In this document: positions 1 through 5,274 of the stretch, one piece after another
Layout of the letters: every line of letters begins with the position of its first letter
How positions within the stretch are numbered: the stretch's first letter is position 1
Assembly (NCBI GenBank): GCA_027022775.1
Contig: JALVXO010000260.1
Span: 1 to 6,533 of the forward strand
DNA: 6,533 nt
Reading direction: 5' to 3'
Source: Campylobacteraceae bacterium
Lineage (GTDB): Bacteria; Campylobacterota; Campylobacteria; Campylobacterales; Sulfurovaceae
Notes under the pieces: generated by a model
What the model saw: the letters and a program-made list of their open reading frames with translations, nothing else
The model's database searches: none
What the model was told of the DNA's origin: nothing
Program-made: the position numbers and the translations under genes

Positions 1-453
1 CACATTGACGGCGGATTTGTTTACCAAAACAGCGACTGTGTTTGCGATAATGAAGTTACAAATGCAAAATGCGTTACCCAAAAAGAGGCGAGCAAAGAGC
101 AGATAAGCGATTTGGAAATTGCATGGAAAGTTGCAGGCTTAACCAAAAGCAACTGCGTAGTGTATGTTAAAGACGGCGCAATGGTAGCGGTTGGAATGGG
201 TATGACAAGCCGCGTAGATGCTGCACAGTGCGCAATTAAAAAAGCAAAAGAGCTGGGGCTGGATATCGAAGGCTCAAGCCTTGCAAGCGAAGCATTCTTC
301 CCGTTTAGAGATTCTGTTGATGCCGCAGCGGCTGCTGGCGTTAAAGCAATCATCCAGCCAGGCGGCAGCATAAGAGACCAAGAGGTTATCGAAGCCGCAA
401 ACGAGCACGGCATTGCGATGTATTTTACAGGTGTCAGACACTTTTTGCATTAA
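1..453 (+). CDS. purH: Bifunctional AICAR transformylase / IMP cyclohydrolase, C-terminal 150 residues (5' end outside window)
   Basis: PurH carries out the last two steps of de novo purine synthesis in the cytoplasm: formyl transfer from 10-formyl-tetrahydrofolate to AICAR, then ring closure to IMP. Only the end of the AICAR transformylase domain is visible. The frame is open from base 1 and stops with TAA at 451-453. Recognisable PurH segments are GMTSRVDAA (about residues 64-72 of the fragment), AFFPFRDSVD (about 98-107), IIQPGGSIRDQEV, and the terminal FTGVRHFLH, which closely resembles the MRHFRH ending of E. coli PurH. Complete family members have about 510-530 residues, so roughly 70% of the gene lies upstream. 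No frameshift or internal stop is seen. The large hairpin at 456-614 begins two bases after the stop codon. An ATG at 112 lies inside the domain and is not a real start. Identification is secure. Confidence 0.96.
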   Translation, partial: HIDGGFVYQNSDCVCDNEVTNAKCVTQKEASKEQISDLEIAWKVAGLTKSNCVVYVKDGAMVAVGMGMTSRVDAAQCAIKKAKELGLDIEGSSLASEAFFPFRDSVDAAAAAGVKAIIQPGGSIRDQEVIEAANEHGIAMYFTGVRHFLH

Positions 454-455
454 CA

Positions 456-614
456 CAAATTTTGCATTAGAAGGTGCATCAGATGCGTTGGTGCTTGGTG
501 GCAGGGGCGCTGGAGGAAAACGCAGGCGCACCCGGAGGGTGCGTCGAGGCTTTACTTCGGTACCCATGTTGCCAATGACCAATGCAGATGATGTATCGGC
601 TAATGCAAATTTTG
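456..614 (+). repeat. 159-nt bulge-free palindrome / long RNA hairpin
   Basis: The arms 456-533 and 537-614 pair in one unbroken register (position i with 1070-i) around a GGA triloop at 534-536. By hand count the 78 positions give 54 Watson-Crick pairs, 10 pairs that are G-U when read as plus-strand RNA, and 14 mismatches, with no insertions or deletions. The outer 15 positions (456-470 with 600-614) have one mismatch. The apical part (525-533 with 537-545) is nine continuous pairs counting one G-U. The element starts two bases after the purH stop. It could be a structured 3' RNA of the purH transcript, a processing or termination element, or a copy of a hairpin-type dispersed repeat. I cannot name a family, and no target-site duplication is evident at its edges. 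The structure is seen directly; the function is unknown. Confidence 0.85.
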
Positions 615-633
615 GGATTTAGCTTTTGTTTTA

Positions 634-684
634 TATTGGCAATTGCGGAATTACTATTTAGAAAATTCCAGTAAATTGCCAATA
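634..684 (+). repeat. Second, AT-rich hairpin upstream of fabZ
   Basis: A perfect 11-bp outer stem (634-644 with 674-684, TATTGGCAATT) encloses an internal loop (645-646 opposite 670-673). Inside it is a 6-bp stem (647-652 GGAATT with 664-669 AATTCC) closed by an 11-nt loop. It lies 19 nt beyond the long palindrome and about 60 nt before the fabZ start. The downstream sequence (ATCATATTTT) is only weakly U-rich, so it is a poor match to a classical intrinsic terminator, although a terminator for purH remains possible. A second short repeat is an alternative. Confidence 0.6.
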
Positions 685-692
685 ATCATATT

Positions 693-719
693 TTAACCAA
701 CCTTTAGCTAATATATCAT
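693..719 (+). promoter_or_regulatory. Tentative promoter of the fabZ-mreC operon
   Basis: TTAACC at 693-698 resembles a weak -35 box. TATCAT at 714-719, or the overlapping TAATAT at 709-714, could be the -10 box; with TATCAT the spacer is 15 nt, which is short. Campylobacterota sigma-70 promoters often lack a good -35 box, so the AT-rich -10 carries most of the weight. The placement, just after the second hairpin and before the fabZ Shine-Dalgarno, is sensible, but the sequence match alone is weak. Confidence 0.3.
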
Positions 720-734
720 AAATAGTTTAGAAAA

Positions 735-738
735 AAGG
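735..738 (+). promoter_or_regulatory. Shine-Dalgarno of fabZ (decides start)
   Basis: AAGG at the end of an A-rich run lies 6 nt before the ATG at 745. An in-frame TTG at 739 directly abuts this motif and leaves no spacing, and the in-frame ATG at 760 is 21 nt away, so 745 is the preferred start. Confidence 0.65.
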
Positions 739-744
739 TTGCTA

Positions 745-1194
745 ATGCTTTATAATGTAATGGATATTCAGAATATTCTTCCTCACAGATACCCGTTTTT
801 GCTAGTTGACAGAATAACCTCTTTAGAAGAGGGCAAATCAATTGAGGGGTATAAGAATGTGTCTATTTCTGAGCCCGTTTTTCAGGGGCATTTTCCAGGG
901 CATCCGATTTATCCCGGGGTTATGATTATAGAGGGGATGGCGCAAGCCGGCGGTGTTTTGGCATTTGTGAGTGCAAGCAAAGAGGATCAGGAAGCTGCAA
1001 AAAATAAAGTTGTTTATTTTATGAGTATAGACAAAGCTAAATTCAGACAGCCGGTTGTGCCTGGAGACAAGCTTGTTTACAGATTGAGCGTTATTAAGCA
1101 TAGAGGCTCTGTGTGGCATCTTGATGCAAAAGCGTATGTGGATGAGAAGCTGGTGGCAGAAGCTAACCTTAAAGCAATGATTGTGGATAAATAA
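745..1194 (+). CDS. fabZ: (3R)-3-hydroxyacyl-ACP dehydratase FabZ
   Basis: FabZ removes water from (3R)-3-hydroxyacyl-ACP to give trans-2-enoyl-ACP in each round of type II fatty-acid elongation, in the cytoplasm. The protein has 149 residues from ATG 745, close to the usual 145-160. It starts with the family signature ILPHRYPFLLVDRI (residues 11-24). The hot-dog active site follows as FQGHFPGHPIYPGVMIIEGMAQAGG, with catalytic His49 and Glu63; their 14-residue spacing equals that of E. coli His54 and Glu68. The C-terminal half has the expected KFRQPVVPGDKL strand-turn segment (about 99-110). It is the first gene of the envelope operon, and its TAA overlaps the lpxA ATG by one base. FabZ draws on the same hydroxyacyl-ACP pool as LpxA, so their coupling plausibly helps balance phospholipid against lipid A. 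It is FabZ rather than FabA because it lacks the FabA-type sequence and neighbours lpxA. Confidence 0.96.
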   Translation: MLYNVMDIQNILPHRYPFLLVDRITSLEEGKSIEGYKNVSISEPVFQGHFPGHPIYPGVMIIEGMAQAGGVLAFVSASKEDQEAAKNKVVYFMSIDKAKFRQPVVPGDKLVYRLSVIKHRGSVWHLDAKAYVDEKLVAEANLKAMIVDK

Positions 1195-1976
1195 TGAGCA
1201 GCATTCACCCTACAGCCATTGTAGAAGATGGTGCGCAGATTGGAGAAAATGTAACAATCGGCGCTTACAGTTTTATCGGAAAAGATGTAAAAATCGGAGA
1301 CAATACCAAAATTGGAAGCCACACTTTAATAGAGGGCATCACCACAATAGGCAGCGGCAATGAGATTTTCTCCCATGCGGTTATCGGCTCTATTCCGCAA
1401 GATTTAAAGTATCACGGCGAAAAAGTTGAGCTGATTATCGGAGACAATAATAAAATTAGAGAGTTTACTCTTATAAACCCCGGAACAGAAGGGGGCGGCG
1501 GAGTAACAAAAATAGGCAGCGGCAACCTTTTAATGGGATATGTGCATGTTGCTCACGATGTGATTATTGGCAATGGATGCATTTTAGCAAATGCCGCTAC
1601 GCTTGCCGGGCATGTGATTTTGGGCGACGGCGTGGTAATTGGGGGCTTGACGCCGGTGCATCAATTTGTAAAAATAGGCGATATGGCTATGGTTGCGGGA
1701 GCAAGCGCATTAAGCCAGGATGTTCCTCCTTACTGCCTTGCAGAAGGAAACAGGGCGGTTTTAAGGGGATTAAATTTAACAGGTTTAAGACGCCGTATTA
1801 AAACAGAAGATATTAATGTTTTAAGAAGCGCATACCGCAAAATTTTTCAAAGTAATAAATCGCCAAAAGAGGCTGCTGAGGAGTTAAAAAACAGCAGCAA
1901 CCCTTATGTGGCAAATATGGCAGAGTTTATTTTAAATTCCGAGAGAGGAATTGCATTTAAAAGGAGAAACGGTTAA
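1194..1976 (+). CDS. lpxA: UDP-N-acetylglucosamine O-acyltransferase LpxA
   Basis: LpxA catalyses the first step of lipid A synthesis, moving a (3R)-3-hydroxyacyl chain from ACP to the 3-OH of UDP-GlcNAc in the cytoplasm. The protein has 260 residues (E. coli 262). Residues 1 to about 185 are imperfect hexapeptide repeats ([ILV]-G-x-x-x-x), typical of a left-handed parallel beta-helix that works as a trimer. Residues from about 190 form the helical C-terminal domain. The catalytic His is His121 in HVAHD (E. coli His125). His118, His140 (AGH) and His156 (VHQF) match other active-site histidines. Gly169 aligns with E. coli Gly173, the residue that leaves room for long hydroxyacyl chains where Pseudomonas has Met, so a chain of about C14 or longer is inferred. 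The start ATG overlaps the fabZ stop (TAATG) and has only a weak Shine-Dalgarno, suggesting translational coupling. Confidence 0.97.
   Translation: MSSIHPTAIVEDGAQIGENVTIGAYSFIGKDVKIGDNTKIGSHTLIEGITTIGSGNEIFSHAVIGSIPQDLKYHGEKVELIIGDNNKIREFTLINPGTEGGGGVTKIGSGNLLMGYVHVAHDVIIGNGCILANAATLAGHVILGDGVVIGGLTPVHQFVKIGDMAMVAGASALSQDVPPYCLAEGNRAVLRGLNLTGLRRRIKTEDINVLRSAYRKIFQSNKSPKEAAEELKNSSNPYVANMAEFILNSERGIAFKRRNG
1961..1967 (+). promoter_or_regulatory. Strong Shine-Dalgarno of clpX inside the lpxA 3' end
   Basis: AAGGAGA lies 8 nt before the clpX ATG at 1976 and within the last codons of lpxA (encoding KRR). It is the best ribosome binding site in the window, so clpX need not depend wholly on coupling to lpxA despite the TAATG overlap. 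Confidence 0.75.
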
Positions 1977-3190
1977 TGAAACATTGTAGTTTTTGCGGTG
2001 TCAGCGAAAATGCCGACATACCTTTAGTTGCTGGGCAAAATGCATATATTTGCAGCAACTGTGTAGTATCTGCATATAAAATTCTTTTTGGCGAAGACAA
2101 TGCAACTGCCGAAGAGATAGAGCAGGAGTTAAGAGATTTAACGCCAAAAGAGTTAAAAGCGTTTTTAGACAATTATGTAATAGGGCAGGATGAAGCCAAA
2201 AAGACTCTCTCTGTTGCTGTTTACAACCACTATAAACGCATTTTGAAAAAAGTAAAAGATGACAGCGATACTGAAATTTCAAAATCTAACATTTTGTTAG
2301 TAGGTCCTACAGGCAGCGGAAAAACCCTGCTTGCACAGACAATTGCGCGCTTTTTGGATGTGCCTATTGCTATTGCTGATGCTACCAACTTAACTGAAGC
2401 CGGTTATGTGGGTGAAGATGTGGAGAATATTTTAACAAAACTTCTTCAAGCGGCTGACGGCGATATTGAAAAGGCAGAAAGAGGGATTGTTTTTGTCGAT
2501 GAGATAGACAAAATCGCAAGAGCGGGCGAAAACCGTTCCATTACACGCGATGTGTCCGGAGAGGGGGTGCAGCAGGCACTTTTGAAAATTATAGAAGGTT
2601 CAATTGTGAACATTCCTCCAAAAGGCGGAAGAAAGCACCCAAATCAGGAGTTTATACAGATAGATACTTCAAATATTCTTTTTATTTGCGGCGGGGCGTT
2701 TGATGGAATTGAAGAGATAATCCAGCGCAGAGTCGGCGGGAACACATTAGGCTTCGGGCACAAAAAGAGAACTAAAGAGGATAGGGAGAATATCCTTTCA
2801 CAATTGGAATCTGACGATTTGGTGACTTTTGGTTTAATACCTGAACTAATCGGCAGATTGCATATTGTTACAACACTCAATAAAATTACTGTAGATGATA
2901 TGGTGCGCATATTAGTTGAGCCAAAAAATTCATTAATTAAGCAATATCAAGCTTTATTTGATTTAGATAATGTTAAACTTACGTTCGAAAATAGCGCATT
3001 GAGAGCAATAGCCCAAAAAGCTTTTGACAGAAAAACGGGAGCTAGAGGTTTAAGAAGCATTCTGGAAGATATTCTATTGGATATAATGTATGAACTTCCG
3101 GAGCTTTCAGGCTATGAGGTAATTATTACAGAAGATGTTGTTAATAAAAACGATGAACCAATATATTTAAAAAATAAATTAAGTGCATAA
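1976..3190 (+). CDS. clpX: ATP-dependent Clp protease ATP-binding subunit ClpX
   Basis: ClpX is a hexameric AAA+ unfoldase that recognises tagged or damaged proteins, unfolds them with ATP and feeds them into ClpP. The protein has 404 residues (family about 400-425). The N-terminal zinc-binding domain has Cys4, Cys7, Cys26 and Cys29. The AAA+ core shows Walker A GPTGSGKT (110-117), the substrate-gripping GYVG pore loop (143-146), Walker B with Asp175-Glu176, a second pore segment ITRDVSGEG (189-197), the Arg finger in LIPELIGR (Arg294) and sensor 2 GAR (355-357). The ClpP-docking loop reads LGF at 258-260, where E. coli has IGF. All key residues are present, so the protein should be active. 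clpP is not in the window. The gene sits between lpxA and mreB, starting in a TAATG overlap with lpxA and ending 10 nt before mreB. Confidence 0.98.
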   Translation: MKHCSFCGVSENADIPLVAGQNAYICSNCVVSAYKILFGEDNATAEEIEQELRDLTPKELKAFLDNYVIGQDEAKKTLSVAVYNHYKRILKKVKDDSDTEISKSNILLVGPTGSGKTLLAQTIARFLDVPIAIADATNLTEAGYVGEDVENILTKLLQAADGDIEKAERGIVFVDEIDKIARAGENRSITRDVSGEGVQQALLKIIEGSIVNIPPKGGRKHPNQEFIQIDTSNILFICGGAFDGIEEIIQRRVGGNTLGFGHKKRTKEDRENILSQLESDDLVTFGLIPELIGRLHIVTTLNKITVDDMVRILVEPKNSLIKQYQALFDLDNVKLTFENSALRAIAQKAFDRKTGARGLRSILEDILLDIMYELPELSGYEVIITEDVVNKNDEPIYLKNKLSA

Positions 3191-3194
3191 AGGG
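3191..3194 (+). promoter_or_regulatory. Shine-Dalgarno of mreB (decides start)
   Basis: AGGG, directly after the clpX stop, lies 6 nt before GTG 3201. The alternative GTG at 3183, overlapping clpX, is preceded only by an AT-rich run with no ribosome binding site. Confidence 0.65.
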
Positions 3195-3200
3195 TTAAAA

Positions 3201-4241
3201 GTGGGAATTTTTAAAAAAATTTTTGGATTTTTATCTCAAGATATGGCAATAGATTTAGGAACTGCCAATACAATTGTTTTAGTAAAAGGCAGAGGGATTG
3301 TGATTAATGAACCGTCTGTTGTAGCTGTTAAAAAAAATAAGATGGGACAAGATGAAATTTTAGCAGTGGGACAGGAAGCCAAAGATATGGTTGGTAAAAC
3401 GCCAGGATCAATCAAAGCTATCCGCCCTATGAGAGACGGTGTAATTGCCGATTTCCACACTACTGAGATGATGATAGAGTATTTTATTAAAAAAGTTAAC
3501 GGTTCAGGAATGTTTTCTGCCCCTAGAATTGTTATATGTGTTCCTTATGGTTTGACTCAAGTAGAGAGAAAAGCGGTTAGAGAGTCTGCGCTTAATGCAG
3601 GAGCAAGAAGCGTCTATTTAATAGAAGAGCCGATGGCAGCAGCAATTGGAGCAGGGCTGCCTGTAACCGAACCAAACGGAAACCTTGTTGTGGATATTGG
3701 AGGCGGAACTACAGAAATAGGCGTAACATCTCTTGGCGGTCTGGTTATAAGCAAATCTATCAGGGTCGCAGGTGATACTTTAGATGCTGCAATTATAGAT
3801 TATGTTAAAAAGAAATTCAACCTTCTTATAGGCGACAGAGTTGCAGAAAATTTAAAAATAGAGATTGGAACAGCGGTTAAGCTTGATGAAGAGTTAAAAA
3901 CAATGGTAAAAGGGCGTGACCAGATAGAGGGGATTTTAGCTTCTGTAGAGATTACAAGCGAACATATCAGAGAAGCAATTTCTGACCCGCTGCACCAAAT
4001 AGCAGAAGCTTTAAAAAGCGTTTTAGAACAGACTCCGCCGGAACTTGCAGGCGATATTGTTGAAAATGGAATTGTTTTAACAGGAGGCGGTTCGCTTATT
4101 AGAGGTTTAGACAAATATCTTTCAGATGTTGTAAAACTGCCTGTTTTTATTGCAGATGAGCCCCTTTTGGCAGTAGCAAAAGGAACTGGTTCAGCATTGA
4201 CAAGACTGGATCTTTTACAGCAGACAAATTATGAAGATTAA
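3201..4241 (+). CDS. mreB: Rod shape-determining actin homologue MreB
   Basis: MreB polymerises with ATP into membrane-attached filaments that guide lateral peptidoglycan synthesis. From GTG 3201 the protein has 346 residues (E. coli 347). The N-terminus MGIFKKIFGFLSQDM could form the amphipathic membrane-binding helix seen in Gram-negative MreB. Actin-fold motifs follow in order: phosphate-1 DLGTANT (18-24), the INEPSVVAV strand (35-43), IEEPMAAAIGAGLPV (141-155), phosphate-2 VVDIGGGTTEI (163-173) and the adenosine motif TGGGS (294-298). Choosing GTG 3201 over GTG 3183 rests on the ribosome binding site and on the expected N-terminal length; the upstream choice would add six residues. The gene is 10 nt after clpX and 7 nt before mreC, its usual partner. 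MreB rather than ParM or FtsA is clear from the motifs and the mreC neighbour. No frameshift or missing key residue is seen. Confidence 0.97.
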   Translation: MGIFKKIFGFLSQDMAIDLGTANTIVLVKGRGIVINEPSVVAVKKNKMGQDEILAVGQEAKDMVGKTPGSIKAIRPMRDGVIADFHTTEMMIEYFIKKVNGSGMFSAPRIVICVPYGLTQVERKAVRESALNAGARSVYLIEEPMAAAIGAGLPVTEPNGNLVVDIGGGTTEIGVTSLGGLVISKSIRVAGDTLDAAIIDYVKKKFNLLIGDRVAENLKIEIGTAVKLDEELKTMVKGRDQIEGILASVEITSEHIREAISDPLHQIAEALKSVLEQTPPELAGDIVENGIVLTGGGSLIRGLDKYLSDVVKLPVFIADEPLLAVAKGTGSALTRLDLLQQTNYED

Positions 4242-4248
4242 GAAATAG

Positions 4249-5274
4249 ATGAAAAAAAGAAGCTTAACCCTTTTAGTAATTTTAATTATTATCTTTATAG
4301 TTTTAGTTAACTATAAAGGCAACACAAAAAGCTTCTTTTTAGATTTTATTAATCCTTTAAAAATTGAGTATTTAAAGCTTACAAATATCAGCAGCAACTA
4401 TTTAAAACAGCAAAAAGATATTGAAAAACTTCAAAAAGAGAATAATAAATTAAAAATTTTATTGATAGAACAGTCAAATTATTTGGATGAGTTGTCAAAA
4501 ATTTACAAGTTACTGCCTTCTCTTGCGAAAAAGCCTTATAAAAGCATCTATTTGACCGATACAATTTCTTATGTAAAATTGAATAAATTAAATGAAATTA
4601 TTTTGACTAAACCTAAAAATATGAAAATAGAAGAACACCACCCTTACGGTCTTATGCAAAATGATGTTGTTGCAGGTGTAGCGCAATATAAAAATGGAAA
4701 TCTTTACGGTTATCTAATTACACATCCTAAATGCACTTTTAGCGTTGTAATAGGTTCAGATAAAATACAGGGTGTTGCGCAAGGTAATAATAAAGATGGA
4801 ATGACAGTAAAATTTATTCCAAGATGGGCTAAAATTAAAATTGGCGATTTAGTTAAAACAAGCGGGCTGGATAATATATTTTATCCGAATATTCCAGTAG
4901 GTGAGGTAACCGCTATAGAGGTTTTAGATATATATAAAAAAGCAAAAATAAGAATATTTGCAAACATAAGAAAGCCTTCTACTTTCTTTTTAATATCAGA
5001 CTCTAGACCATACATGACAACAGATTATATGCCTGATACATCATTTCCCAATAAAGTTTATCCTTTTGTTCCAACCGATACTAACAGAACAGTTTCTAAT
5101 CAAGCGTCGCAAACACAAGAAGATATCGTAGAGCCGCACTCTTTGGATGAGCAAGATTATATAAAACTGTTTGGTTCTGGATTGATTTGGCAAGATCGTT
5201 TAGAGTTTGAACATGAAGAAGATGAGGGTCAAAGCCAAGATAGCTCTGTTAAAAAGTTTAACCCCAGTTTTTAG
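4249..5274 (+). CDS. mreC: Rod shape-determining protein MreC
   Basis: MreC is a bitopic inner-membrane protein that links MreB filaments to the periplasmic wall-elongation enzymes (PBP2/RodA). The protein has 341 residues. A short basic start (MKKR) precedes one very hydrophobic membrane segment at about 7-20. A predicted coiled coil follows at about 48-85 (KDIEKLQKENNKLK core), the dimerisation region of MreC. The beta-rich MreC domain covers about 95-250 and includes GDLVKTSGLDN (199-209) and the family-like turn YPNIPVGEV (212-220). Residues from about 252 to 341 form a polar, Gln/Ser/Asp/Glu-rich tail with an acidic patch (EHEEDEG, 321-327), probably disordered. I recall C. jejuni MreC as shorter, so this tail may be lineage-specific. 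No mreD follows. The start is 7 nt after mreB, with a weak Shine-Dalgarno suggesting coupling. The last 17 nt overlap queH on the other strand. Confidence 0.93.
   Translation: MKKRSLTLLVILIIIFIVLVNYKGNTKSFFLDFINPLKIEYLKLTNISSNYLKQQKDIEKLQKENNKLKILLIEQSNYLDELSKIYKLLPSLAKKPYKSIYLTDTISYVKLNKLNEIILTKPKNMKIEEHHPYGLMQNDVVAGVAQYKNGNLYGYLITHPKCTFSVVIGSDKIQGVAQGNNKDGMTVKFIPRWAKIKIGDLVKTSGLDNIFYPNIPVGEVTAIEVLDIYKKAKIRIFANIRKPSTFFLISDSRPYMTTDYMPDTSFPNKVYPFVPTDTNRTVSNQASQTQEDIVEPHSLDEQDYIKLFGSGLIWQDRLEFEHEEDEGQSQDSSVKKFNPSF
5248..5272. terminator. Weak candidate bidirectional end signal at the mreC/queH overlap
   Basis: GTTAAA (5248-5253) and TTTAAC (5257-5262) form a 6-bp AT-rich stem with a 3-nt loop. 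A five-T run follows at 5268-5272 for plus-strand transcripts, and A-rich sequence precedes it for the minus strand. The stem has only one G-C pair and the T run is offset by 5 nt, so intrinsic termination would be poor. It is listed because no other terminator is visible between these convergent genes. Confidence 0.2.

Larger units (their letters stand above)
454..744. other. Intergenic region purH-fabZ (291 nt) with two hairpins
   Basis: No convincing gene lies here. The region divides into a long palindrome (456-614), a short spacer (615-633), a second AT-rich hairpin (634-684) and an AT-rich leader (685-744) that should hold the promoter and ribosome binding site of the fabZ operon. The central part, about 500-550, is clearly more GC-rich than the rest of the window, which sets it apart from the local background. 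Open frames across it on both strands are rich in Arg and Gly or in Pro and Ser, have no family resemblance, and follow from the palindrome, so I do not call them genes. Confidence 0.8.

Noticed and set aside
456..614. CRISPR array or riboswitch
   Set aside because: There are no regularly spaced direct repeats, and the sequence matches no riboswitch class I recognise. It follows purH rather than leading a metabolic gene closely, and it is a simple rod-like hairpin.
456..614. MITE with target-site duplication
   Set aside because: The palindrome fits a MITE-like shape, but the flanks (TTAACA to the left, GGATTTA to the right) show no duplication, and copy number cannot be judged from one window.
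413..622. Small open frame (69 codons) starting inside purH and covering the long hairpin
   Set aside because: It has no ribosome binding site, its Arg/Gly-rich composition follows from the GC-rich palindrome, and it overlaps purH out of frame. It resembles no family I know.
739..744. TTG start for fabZ
   Set aside because: TTG 739 abuts the AAGG motif, leaving no spacing; ATG 745 fits better.
3183..3200. Upstream GTG start for mreB overlapping clpX
   Set aside because: It has no Shine-Dalgarno, whereas GTG 3201 has AGGG at proper spacing and gives the length and N-terminus usual for MreB.
3236..4114. Minus-strand open frames opposite mreB
   Set aside because: They are complementary to a well-conserved gene, and their Ser/Ile/Pro-rich translations are typical of antisense shadows.
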